From Desulfomicrobium sp. ZS1 (lineage in GTDB: Bacteria > Desulfobacterota > Desulfovibrionia > Desulfovibrionales > Desulfomicrobiaceae), in the NCBI RefSeq assembly GCF_024204645.1, contig NZ_CP100351.1:3002001-3066000 (forward strand): 64,000 nucleotides of DNA. The letters are read 5' to 3'. Numbering within the stretch: position 1 is the first letter of the stretch; every line of letters starts with the position of its first letter. Below, piece by piece: positions 34,698 through 42,951 of the stretch. The translations under genes were made by a program, and so were the position numbers. The notes beneath the pieces were generated by a model. It ran no database searches and was not told where the DNA came from. It saw nothing but the letters and a program-made list of their open reading frames with translations.

Positions 34698-35764
34698 GTG
34701 CTCTCCAACAGGCGCAGACAGCCGGCCGCGGCCTGGTCAAAGTCCACGCCCCCGCTGATCTCGAAAACCCTGCACCCGCGCAGCGCCTTGGCATAGTCCT
34801 CGGCCGTGGGGGCATAGCCATTTTCGGCGGTGAAAAAGAGGCCGGTATCCTTCATGAAGGCGTCCAGCAGATCGTGCCGCTCGTTTATGTCGATTTCCCC
34901 GATGCGCGTGGGCGAGCCGTCCCGATGCCAGTTCAGCAGCACCAGATAGCGCATGGGGCACTGCAGGATGAAACGGTCCGAACCAAAGAGCTGATCGATG
35001 AGCGCGTCGTATTTATGCTCCAGGCTCCAAAGCTCCTCCGGGGACAGACTTTGGAATCGCACCGTGTCCTCGGGAGAGATTATGCCTGTCAGATCGGGAT
35101 TGTGCAGCGCCGTGCCTGGATTGATGCGCGGATGCTTGGCCACGCCGAACATGACCGGAGCAGGCGTTCCCGGGCTGATCATCAAGCGGTCGTTGCTGAC
35201 AAAGGTCACTCCCTTGCTGACCAGATGCAGGGCCAGGGTGGACTTGCCCATGCCCGAAAACCCGGCCATGGCCATGCCGGCCTCGCACACGGCCACTCCG
35301 GCGGCGTGGGCCAGAAGACAGCCGTCGTTCAGGTTGCGCTCGATGAAGCGGTTGTTGATGAAATTGACGACCTGGTTGGGATTGGCCTCGCAGTCGCCCA
35401 CGGCCAGATTCCGCCCTTTTCCGAACAGAAAGTGCATGCCGGTCAGGCGCTTGCGAATAACCCGCCCGCCTGCGACGTCGGCCCACTCCTCCTTGATCTT
35501 GGTCTTGCCCGGATCCGGCTGTTTGACCTGAAAAGAAAGCCCCAGCTCCGGGACCTCGGCCTGCAAAGCCGTGATGGTGATGTCCGCGTCCGCTGCCGAT
35601 TTCAGAAAGGGCCCGAAATACGTGGTCATTTCCCGGGCCAGATTTTCGGAATTGGTCACGATCCGAAAGCGGCAGTCGCCCATGCTCAGGCAGACCTGAT
35701 GCGGTGTCGCGATTCCGGCGCTCAAGAGATCCACGAGTTTGGCCAGACTGGTATCATCGTTCAC
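34694..35764 (-). CDS. HprK-related kinase (GAK type B)
   Basis: 356 aa from GTG 35764, with GGAG seven bases upstream; it overlaps the ATP-grasp gene by 11 bp. The P-loop GFSGMGKST is at about 168-176, followed by VSNDRLMI, as in HPr kinase/phosphorylase C-terminal domains. The preceding 150 residues include a conserved NFINNRFIERNL stretch. The protein substrate is unknown; no HPr gene is present. TIGRFAM-type descriptions of HprK-related kinase B place it in the GAK cluster, which matches this context (recalled, not searched). Confidence 0.85.
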   Translation of the reverse strand: MNDDTSLAKLVDLLSAGIATPHQVCLSMGDCRFRIVTNSENLAREMTTYFGPFLKSAADADITITALQAEVPELGLSFQVKQPDPGKTKIKEEWADVAGGRVIRKRLTGMHFLFGKGRNLAVGDCEANPNQVVNFINNRFIERNLNDGCLLAHAAGVAVCEAGMAMAGFSGMGKSTLALHLVSKGVTFVSNDRLMISPGTPAPVMFGVAKHPRINPGTALHNPDLTGIISPEDTVRFQSLSPEELWSLEHKYDALIDQLFGSDRFILQCPMRYLVLLNWHRDGSPTRIGEIDINERHDLLDAFMKDTGLFFTAENGYAPTAEDYAKALRGCRVFEISGGVDFDQAAAGCLRLLEST

Positions 35765-36626
35765 GAATCTTCTCCATGACGTAATCGGTGTACATGGCCG
35801 CCGCATCGAGCCCGCAGGCATCCTGGATGCCGCGGAACCCGCCGAAGGCGGAAACCTCGAAGACAACCGGGCCGGTGGCCGCTTCCACCACATCGACGCA
35901 GGTGAAATCGAGGTCGAAAAGGGCCTGGGCCTGTTCGGCCATACGCAGGGCCTCGGACGAAGGCGTGGCCGGAGCGTATTTGCCGCCCGACTCGGTGGTC
36001 GTGTTCCAGGCCCCGGTGCCGCAGCGGGCGTAGGTGGTCAGGTATTTGCCGCCGAGAAAAACAATGCCCAGATCCTGGCCTGGCAGCTCGATCTTCTGCT
36101 GCATATACATGATAGGGTTTTCCGCGTGAAAGGCCTCGATGGCGAGGCGTGCCCCGGCGCCGTGTTCAATGACCGTCATGCCCCGGGCCTTTGACGTGAA
36201 AAGCGGCTTGAACACCGCTGAACCGTAGCGCTCCACCGCGCCCAGCGCCTCGTCCACGGACTCGGTGATGGTCGTGGGCGGCATGGGAATATCCCCCAGG
36301 CGCAGGGTCACGGTGCAACTCAGCCGGTCCAGGACCCGCATGATGGACATAGGCGAGGAGAAAATGGACAGCCCGCGCTGCGCCAGAAAGCGCAGCACCT
36401 CAAGCCTGTCGAGAAGATCCGGGGAATAGCGCGCGCCGATCTTCTTGATGATGAGACCGTCAAGCCCGCCCAGATCGACTCCTTCGGTCCAGACCTTGCC
36501 CGCGTCCAGATCCATGCAGACCTGCTCCATATCCACCAGCAGACGAAACCCGGTCTTGGCGGCCACCGTGTCCGCAAGAAGTTCCGAAGACCACCCGCCG
36601 CGTGTACCGACCACTCCTATCTTCAT
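35754..36626 (-). CDS. ATP-grasp enzyme of the GAK-type system
   Basis: 290 aa with a RimK-like ATP-grasp layout: a short N-terminal domain (KIGVVGTRGGWSSE), then ATP-binding FKPLFTSKARGM near 140-150 and the metal-binding end VVFEVSAFGGFRG near 255-268. ATP-grasp enzymes join a carboxylate to an amine or thiol through an acyl phosphate; the substrate here is unknown. It lies 9 bp after the PhoU-kinase gene and overlaps the HprK-related kinase gene. Confidence 0.83.
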   Translation of the reverse strand: MKIGVVGTRGGWSSELLADTVAAKTGFRLLVDMEQVCMDLDAGKVWTEGVDLGGLDGLIIKKIGARYSPDLLDRLEVLRFLAQRGLSIFSSPMSIMRVLDRLSCTVTLRLGDIPMPPTTITESVDEALGAVERYGSAVFKPLFTSKARGMTVIEHGAGARLAIEAFHAENPIMYMQQKIELPGQDLGIVFLGGKYLTTYARCGTGAWNTTTESGGKYAPATPSSEALRMAEQAQALFDLDFTCVDVVEAATGPVVFEVSAFGGFRGIQDACGLDAAAMYTDYVMEKIRER

Positions 36627-36635
36627 AAGCGATTC

Positions 36636-38273
36636 CTAATAGTTGAGTATTTCCAGGGGGAAAGAGAACTGTGCCGGCGACTCAAGGCGGGCTTCCGTGA
36701 GCCGCTCCATGAGGAAGAGGCAGCGATTGTACATGGCGTGGGCAAAGGTCCGGTTCAGCTCGAACCGGGTCGAAGTATAAAACGATCTGGCCACGCCGAG
36801 CCCAAGGCGGATATCGAAGCTCTCGTCGCCATGGGCCTTGGCGAACGCCTTGCTGAAATCGTAAAAACTTTTGATGGTCGCAGTGATCCGTGCGCGCGAT
36901 CCCCGGTCAAAGGCAGGCAGCCGGAAATTGGACACAAGAAAAACCGAGACGTCCTGCACGTAGTCGGAATGCTGCGAACGGTGCAGATCGATAAAATACA
37001 CCTTCTGATCCAGGTGGTTGTAGATGACGTTATTGATGTTGAAGTCGCCGTGAATAAAAACCGAAAAGGGAGCCGGATATCTGACTTCGATATCCATGCA
37101 TCCCTTGATCAATCCACTGGCCGAGGGGATGGGCACGGAACCTATGCCCATGGCGGGACGCATGAGATCCGGGTGGACCTGCAGGATGGAGGACATGCGA
37201 TCCAGGGCCTGGCGCATCATGTTCGTGGGCAGAGCGACCTGGTTCATGGTCTGCTCCCAGACATGCTGTACGGTCTGCTCGAAGATGAACAGGGCGTTCT
37301 TGAGAATCTCCTCATCCGGGTTGAAGATGGCCTCATCCAGGGTGCAGCCGGACAGAAACTCGGTCAAAAGCGACGCGTTTTCCCCTTCTTCCTGATAGCT
37401 GAAGACTCTCGGGACCAGTCCGGGAAAAATTTCATTCCAGCATTCCAGATTGATTTTTTCCTGCCGGATCTTGCGCAGGTTGCCTTCCTTGAAAATGGAA
37501 TCCCTGGCCTGGGGAGTTTTCTTCCCTTCCACGCGGGCGATGCGGCAGCCCGAGCGCGAGCCCCAGATGCCCTGGAAATCCACATCCGTGACATCCCCCT
37601 GCAGGCCCGACTTGTTCAGGTTGCGCTGCAGGGCCTTGAACTGCTGGATCTTGATGCGCTCGCCAATGATGACGAAAAGCAAGGCTTCCCCGATGTTGAG
37701 CAGGCTATCGCCGATGCGTTCCAAATAACGGATGATAAAGAGCGAGGTGATATGATCCTCCACGTTGCGGCCAATGCGCAGGTGGATCATGATCTTGTCG
37801 AAGTTCTCCTTATACATGATATCAAGCTCGTCTTCCATGCGACAAATGGTCAACGCTCCGGAAAGATTTGCTTTTTGCAAGACAGGAAGGATCTCGCTGA
37901 CCGTCTCGTGGATTTTGAGAAAACTGTCCTTGTACTCAAAATTTTCCAAAAACCGGTGGGTCGACAGATAGCCCATCTGCTTGGCTATATTGACGCAATA
38001 ATCGCCGATGCGCTCCAGATTGATGGTGATGATATGCACGGCGCGCAGATACTTCATCTGATCCGGAGCCAACTTGGTCTGATTGAGCGTCATGAAACAT
38101 TTATTTTCAATGACGTTCTTCAGGTTGTCTATGTAGTCGTCCTTGCTGAATATCTTGTCATAGGTCGCTGGCGTCGGCTCCAGCAGGAATTCGAACGTGG
38201 CCTTGATCTGGTTTTGCACCTCCATGATCAGGAACCGAAAATTCTCATCGAGCCCTTCAAAACTTTTGAGCAT
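36636..38273 (-). CDS. PhoU domain fused to an aminoglycoside-phosphotransferase-like kinase
   Basis: 545 aa. Residues 1-215 hold two PhoU three-helix units with the metal-binding motifs NLERIGDYCVNIA (85-97) and YLERIGDSLLNIGEA (183-197). Residues about 240-530 form an APH-type kinase: phosphate-anchor region near 260-275, catalytic HGDFNINN (His408, Asp410, Asn415) and FIDLH (Asp429). PhoU units sense or relay phosphate-transport state from PstSCAB. The fusion suggests a small-molecule or protein kinase controlled by phosphate status. It is part of the GAK operon, which has a Pho-box-like element upstream. Confidence 0.88.
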   Translation of the reverse strand: MLKSFEGLDENFRFLIMEVQNQIKATFEFLLEPTPATYDKIFSKDDYIDNLKNVIENKCFMTLNQTKLAPDQMKYLRAVHIITINLERIGDYCVNIAKQMGYLSTHRFLENFEYKDSFLKIHETVSEILPVLQKANLSGALTICRMEDELDIMYKENFDKIMIHLRIGRNVEDHITSLFIIRYLERIGDSLLNIGEALLFVIIGERIKIQQFKALQRNLNKSGLQGDVTDVDFQGIWGSRSGCRIARVEGKKTPQARDSIFKEGNLRKIRQEKINLECWNEIFPGLVPRVFSYQEEGENASLLTEFLSGCTLDEAIFNPDEEILKNALFIFEQTVQHVWEQTMNQVALPTNMMRQALDRMSSILQVHPDLMRPAMGIGSVPIPSASGLIKGCMDIEVRYPAPFSVFIHGDFNINNVIYNHLDQKVYFIDLHRSQHSDYVQDVSVFLVSNFRLPAFDRGSRARITATIKSFYDFSKAFAKAHGDESFDIRLGLGVARSFYTSTRFELNRTFAHAMYNRCLFLMERLTEARLESPAQFSFPLEILNY

Positions 38274-38281
38274 GACACGTC

Positions 38282-38551
38282 CTAGGAGGTGATGGAAATT
38301 GTGCCGGTTGCCGGGGATTCATCGCTTTTGTCTTTCCAACTGACCTTGATGCCGAGCTTGTTCTCCGAGCCCTTCTTCTTCACCGACACCTCGAATTTCA
38401 TGTACCCGCCCGGATGCAGGCAGATTTCAGACCCCTCGGAGTTGAGCACGATCCGCCCCTCGGCAAATCCATCCTGCAAGGCCTGCAGATATTTCTGGAT
38501 GGTCCGGCTGTCCTGTACGGACTCGAATTCAAATTTATCGTCTTCAGACAT
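38282..38551 (-). CDS. Second amphi-Trp domain protein
   Basis: 89 aa, nearly all one amphi-Trp domain: SRTIQKYLQALQDGFAEG, then EICLHPGGYMKFEVSVKKKG and KLGIKVSW with the terminal tryptophan. It lies 8 bp before the PhoU-kinase start and is clearly related to the 103-aa protein at 33176-33487. Function is unknown; it may form a scaffold or partner for the larger enzymes of the cluster. Confidence 0.72.
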   Translation of the reverse strand: MSEDDKFEFESVQDSRTIQKYLQALQDGFAEGRIVLNSEGSEICLHPGGYMKFEVSVKKKGSENKLGIKVSWKDKSDESPATGTISITS

Positions 38552-38568
38552 AAGTATTCCTTTTTTTT

Positions 38569-39708
38569 TCAGCCCAGCAGGCGTTCGCGATATTCGCGGA
38601 TGACGATTTCCCGACTCATGCCCGAGAGGATGAGCCGCTTGGAGATCTCCAGGTCATCCCAGGCCGGTTGATAGCCGATCTCCCGATTCGCCTTTTCCGC
38701 ATTTTGCGACGTGACGGGTTTGACTTTCTCACCCATGTGGGTGTCATCGCCCATGAAGACCAGCTTGCGACGTGTGGACGGACCCGCGCAGGCGTTGACC
38801 CTGCCCACGACCGTGATCAGAAAATCCGTGTAGCGCTGCGACTGGGGGTTCCAGACCTCGTATCCGTCCACGTCGTAATCGGCCAGGAGAATGGGCCAGA
38901 ACTGTTCGGGATGCGGAATGATGATCCCTCCGCCTAGCGCCCGGACCTCCTCGATCACCTCCGATGTACGATAGAAATAACGCAGCGAAAAATGGGTCTT
39001 GACGATGGCCTTGACCGCCGAGAGATAGGTCTGGATGCGGCCTATGAGTTCGTTATCGTACACTGGCCGCAGCGCATCGAAATAGTTGCGCAGCAGCTTG
39101 TTCTTGAGAGCGTCCTGGAAAAGGCATGCGTGGTTTTCCTCCACCATGCGCTGCACCTTAGTCACGTGATGGCGCACGAATTCGACCAGATCCAGATCCG
39201 CCCCGGTCTCCCGGGCAGCCTGTTCGATGCGGTCTTCCAGCGGTGCCGTTATGGTGTGCATGAAATCAAAGAGCTGGGAGGCGCGGTAGGTCTGGGTGTG
39301 CCGGAGCATGGCGCGGAGCGTGTGGGCGTGTTCCAGACGGACCGTGGCGAAGTGCAACAAGAGCTGCACCTTCTGGTTGAAGCCATGGGAGTAGCAGTCC
39401 ACCTCCACGCCGCTGAAATCCCCGTACTCCAAGATCTCGTTATGCTGAGTCGGGATGATCAGATTCTCGGTCATGCCTGGGAACATGTTGTGAACGCGTT
39501 GTTTAATGACCGGCATGGGCACGAATTCCGGGTGCCAGTGCACGGCCATGACGCTTTGCTGCCCAGGAAGGACAAGTGGCGGCGAGGCCAGTTCCGTCAA
39601 TTTTTCCTCGCTCAGGTCCGTACTGATCACGCTTTCGAACACGGCGCGGTCCTGCGCGGTGATGGCCGGGTCCCAGCCCGCAGGATTCATGGGATCAAGT
39701 GAACGCAT
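38569..39708 (-). CDS. PHP-like metal-dependent hydrolase of the GAK cluster
   Basis: 379 aa from ATG 39708; a TTG two codons upstream is a possible alternative. Histidine/aspartate motifs spread along the chain, AVHWHPEFVP near 57, PTQHNEIL near 87, IIIPHPEQFWP near 275 and GDDTHMGE near 325, resemble the metal ligands of PHP-type phosphoesterases. No known substrate. It sits between the XXXCH and amphi-Trp genes with short gaps (9 and 17 bp). Confidence 0.6.
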   Translation of the reverse strand: MRSLDPMNPAGWDPAITAQDRAVFESVISTDLSEEKLTELASPPLVLPGQQSVMAVHWHPEFVPMPVIKQRVHNMFPGMTENLIIPTQHNEILEYGDFSGVEVDCYSHGFNQKVQLLLHFATVRLEHAHTLRAMLRHTQTYRASQLFDFMHTITAPLEDRIEQAARETGADLDLVEFVRHHVTKVQRMVEENHACLFQDALKNKLLRNYFDALRPVYDNELIGRIQTYLSAVKAIVKTHFSLRYFYRTSEVIEEVRALGGGIIIPHPEQFWPILLADYDVDGYEVWNPQSQRYTDFLITVVGRVNACAGPSTRRKLVFMGDDTHMGEKVKPVTSQNAEKANREIGYQPAWDDLEISKRLILSGMSREIVIREYRERLLG

Positions 39709-39717
39709 TTGCAAAAC

Positions 39718-40251
39718 CTATTTGTAGCGGTCGTGGCAGGATTTCTTGGCCTGGGCCAGTTCTTCGACCACCGCAGCCGTTGCGGCCTGGTCCTCGTGGT
39801 CAAAAGACGTGCGCAGACGCTCGCACATTTCCGCATACGCAGGATAAAAGTCATCACCGTATCCGTGATACGAAATCATCTTTTCAGAATCCGAAAGAAA
39901 AACCGAGACGATCTCACGCGAAGGCATCTCGCCGCGGGCAACGCTTTCTCGGATGGCCTTGAAATAGATCTGCATCCTCTTCTTGAGCTTCGAATAGCTC
40001 TCGCACACAACCCCCGACCCACACGGATCTTCTGCTCCGCAAACCTTGAGGCCCTTGCCCGTGAATTTCACTTCCAGGGCATCGTCCTGCCCCAGATCAA
40101 CCTTGACCTTGAACTTGACCAGTTCCGCAAGGCTGATCCCGTATTCGCCCAACTCATCGGACTCCTGCTCCAGGGTATCCGCCAGTTTGCGCAACAGGTC
40201 CGCGGCTTCGGCGCGTGAGAGCAGCCAATTGTGTTTCAGTTTCGATGCCAT
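39718..40251 (-). CDS. GAK-system XXXCH-type protein
   Basis: 177 aa. The N-terminal 75 residues resemble an amphi-Trp-like helix-strand region (LSRAEAADLLRKLADTLEQ, LVKFKVKVDLG), and the C-terminus ends AKKSCHDRYK, the CH signature for which the XXXCH domain is named. It is the first gene of the minus-strand cluster; AGGA precedes the start and the Pho-box-like element is 79 bp upstream. Function is unknown. Confidence 0.72.
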   Translation of the reverse strand: MASKLKHNWLLSRAEAADLLRKLADTLEQESDELGEYGISLAELVKFKVKVDLGQDDALEVKFTGKGLKVCGAEDPCGSGVVCESYSKLKKRMQIYFKAIRESVARGEMPSREIVSVFLSDSEKMISYHGYGDDFYPAYAEMCERLRTSFDHEDQAATAAVVEELAQAKKSCHDRYK

Positions 40252-40329
40252 GCAAGCTTCCTTGGTGAAAAGTAATATGGAAATGCTAATTTTCTCTATT
40301 AACAGGGCCGCAAAGTCAATTCCCGTACT

Positions 40330-40358
40330 GTGTCATTTGTGTCACAGTTCCGTGACAG
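40330..40358 (-). promoter_or_regulatory. Pho-box-like triple repeat upstream of the GAK operon
   Basis: On the minus strand CTGTCAC-GGAA-CTGTGAC-ACAA-ATGACAC gives three heptamers at an 11-bp period. It lies 79 bp before the GAK operon and 111 bp before the divergent PHP-glycosyltransferase gene, so it could serve either or both. Confidence 0.65.
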
Positions 40359-40468
40359 ACCAATTCTGTACCAACATGATTCCGAAATCTTTATCAAATT
40401 GCCATGCGAGTGTAACAGTAATGACGCCCGCGCGGGATAGCGTGCGCAAACCACAACGAGGTACGCAT

Positions 40469-42880
40469 ATGATGCCACAGCGCAAAGCGGACATGCATGT
40501 CCATTCCAAGTTTTCCAGCAGGCCATCGCAATGGATCCTGCAAAAACTTGGCTGCCCGGAGAGCTTCACAGAACCAATATTCATTTATAATCAGGCCAAA
40601 GCGGCTGGCATGGATTTCGTGACCATCACCGATCACAACGTCATCGATGGAGGCCTGCACATTGCCCATCTGCCGGGAGTTTTTTTAAGCGAGGAGGTGA
40701 CCACCTATTTCCCGGAGGACCGCTGCAAGCTGCATGTCCTGGTCTACGGCATCACCGAGACGCAGCACGGCGAAATTCAGCGCCTGCGCGAAAATGTATT
40801 TGATCTGTGCGGCTACCTACGCAGGGAAAGTTTGGTCCATGCACTGGCCCATCCCCTGTTCGCGGTCAACGACACGCTCAGCATCGACCATTTCGAACAG
40901 AGCCTGCTCCTCTTTGACGTCTTTGAATTGAACGGTTGCCGCGACGAAATGCAGAACACGGTGCTGCGGTCGATCTTGGCGGATCTGGACCGGATCACGA
41001 TGGAGATCCTGGCCGACCGGCACGGGCTGGAACCGCTGGGGCGCACGCCCTGGAAAAAAGGCTTGATCGGGGGGTCCGACGATCATTCGAGCCTCAACAT
41101 CGCAAGCATGCACACCCTGGCCGAAGCGGACAGGCTGGATGATTTTCTCGGCGCGGTGCGTGATGGGCGGGGGCTACCGTCCGGTCGCGCGGCCACCGGA
41201 CATGCCCTGGCGCGAAATCTCTACGCCATAGCCTACCAATTCTACCGCGCCCGGACCAAACGTTCGCGCTCCAAAATGCTCTGCATGCAGTTCGCCGACC
41301 ACATGCTCGGCGCCGGCGAAACGTCCGGGGACGGCATTCTGGCCCGCCTGCACGCGGCCATCGGCACGCGCAAAAGCAGCACCTACCTGCGCCTGGCCGA
41401 TGCCGACGGAGTCAAGGCCGTACTCTTGAAAGAGGTGACCCGCATCATCGAGAACGACCCCACATTCACGGCCATCGCCAAGGGAGAACCGGGCGCGGAC
41501 TTTGACCAGGAGTGGTTCCGCTGCGTCGGCCAGGCCTCGGACAAACTCATCGCCACATTTCTGGACCGCCTGCTGACCAGCGCGATCGGCGCGGACATCT
41601 TCGACATTTTCAGCACCATCGGCACTGCCGGGTCGCTGTACGCCCTTTTGGCCCCGTATTTCGTGTCGTTCGGGCTCTTTGCCCGTGAACGGTCATTCAG
41701 CCGACAATGCGCCAAGGCTTTCGGACAGGCGAGGCCGCGGCCACTTACGCTCCTGCATTTCACGGATACGTTCGAAGACGTGAACGGCGTCTCCTGGACC
41801 ATCCGGCAACAACTGGACATGGCCCTGGAGCATGGCAAAGACATGACCGTGATCACGTGCGGCCAAGGAGATAACGCACCGGGGATCAAGGTCTTCGACC
41901 CCATTGGCACGTTCGCCATGCCCGAGTATCCGGAGATTTCCATTTCCTACCCTCCTTTCTTGCGCATGCTTGAGTACACGCTGGAAACGGACGCAAAACT
42001 CATCCTGGCCGCCACGCCCGGTCCTGTCGGCCTCGCCGCGTTGGCCATCAGCAAAATTCTGCACATCCCCATCCACGGCACCTACCACACCGCCTTCCCC
42101 CAGTATGTCGCGTCCCTGACCGGCGATTCAGGCCTGACAGACCTGACCCGCAAGTACATGGCATGGTATTACAAGCAGATGGACGTGGTTTATGCCCCAT
42201 CTTCGGCCATCGCCGAAGAACTGACGACCTTCGGCGTGGACCGCAAGGCCATCCGGGTATACCCGCGCGGGGTGGACACAGCGCGCTTTGATCCGATCAA
42301 GCGAAATGGCTTTTACAAACCTTGGCCAGGCATAGACTCTTTCAAACTGATCTATGTCGGACGGGTTTCCAGGGAAAAGGACCTGGACATCCTGGTAACG
42401 GCCTACAAAAGTGCGATCTCGCGGATGAACGGACACGACGTACACCTCGTCATTGTCGGAGATGGCCCTTACCGGACGGAAATGGAAAAGGAACTCCTCG
42501 GGTTGCCAGTGGTCTTCACCGGCGTGCTGCATGGCGAGGCATTGGCCGCGGCCTATGCCTCGGCGGATCTTTTTGTCTTTCCGTCGACCACGGACACATT
42601 CGGCAATGTGGTGCTGGAGGCCCAGGCATCGGGGCTGCCGGTCATTGTCAGCGACAGGGGCGGACCCATGGAAAACATCGATCCCGGCAAAACGGGCCTC
42701 GTCGTTCCCGGCCGGGACGCGGACAGTCTGGCCCAGGCCATGATCGAGCTGTGCGCCGATCCGCGCCGCGTCAAACGCATGGGTGAAGCGGCGCGTGTCT
42801 TTGCCGAAGAGCGCAGCTTCGGCTCCGCGTTTCTGGCCACCTGGGAACTCTACAAAGACGCCGCCCCGCCCGCCGCGTGA
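40469..42880 (+). CDS. PHP hydrolase fused to GT4 glycosyltransferase
   Basis: 803 aa from ATG 40469 with GAGG upstream; the open frame extends to 40046, but that part overlaps the divergent gene's start. The N-terminal PHP domain (about 1-245) has KADMHVHSK, TITDHNVIDGG, HALAHPLF and GGSDDHSS metal-ligand motifs. A helical section follows (250-400), then a GT4 family glycosyltransferase (about 420-800) with VNGVSWTIRQQ, GRVSREKDLDIL and the nucleotide-sugar motif STTDTFGNVVLEAQASGLP. GT4 members build glycolipids, mannosides or polysaccharides. A hydrolase-plus-transferase may remodel a lipid or glycan head group (inference). Confidence 0.85.
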   Translation: MMPQRKADMHVHSKFSSRPSQWILQKLGCPESFTEPIFIYNQAKAAGMDFVTITDHNVIDGGLHIAHLPGVFLSEEVTTYFPEDRCKLHVLVYGITETQHGEIQRLRENVFDLCGYLRRESLVHALAHPLFAVNDTLSIDHFEQSLLLFDVFELNGCRDEMQNTVLRSILADLDRITMEILADRHGLEPLGRTPWKKGLIGGSDDHSSLNIASMHTLAEADRLDDFLGAVRDGRGLPSGRAATGHALARNLYAIAYQFYRARTKRSRSKMLCMQFADHMLGAGETSGDGILARLHAAIGTRKSSTYLRLADADGVKAVLLKEVTRIIENDPTFTAIAKGEPGADFDQEWFRCVGQASDKLIATFLDRLLTSAIGADIFDIFSTIGTAGSLYALLAPYFVSFGLFARERSFSRQCAKAFGQARPRPLTLLHFTDTFEDVNGVSWTIRQQLDMALEHGKDMTVITCGQGDNAPGIKVFDPIGTFAMPEYPEISISYPPFLRMLEYTLETDAKLILAATPGPVGLAALAISKILHIPIHGTYHTAFPQYVASLTGDSGLTDLTRKYMAWYYKQMDVVYAPSSAIAEELTTFGVDRKAIRVYPRGVDTARFDPIKRNGFYKPWPGIDSFKLIYVGRVSREKDLDILVTAYKSAISRMNGHDVHLVIVGDGPYRTEMEKELLGLPVVFTGVLHGEALAAAYASADLFVFPSTTDTFGNVVLEAQASGLPVIVSDRGGPMENIDPGKTGLVVPGRDADSLAQAMIELCADPRRVKRMGEAARVFAEERSFGSAFLATWELYKDAAPPAA

Positions 42881-42951
42881 GGGGACGCACGGCAGACGGG
42901 GCGGACACGTTGGCAGGAAAAAGGATCCGGACCATGCGGCCCGGTCATGGA

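Noticed and set aside
40046-40468. N-terminal extension of the PHP-glycosyltransferase protein
   Set aside because: It overlaps the divergent XXXCH gene and the Pho-box-like region; PHP motifs start right after the ATG at 40469.
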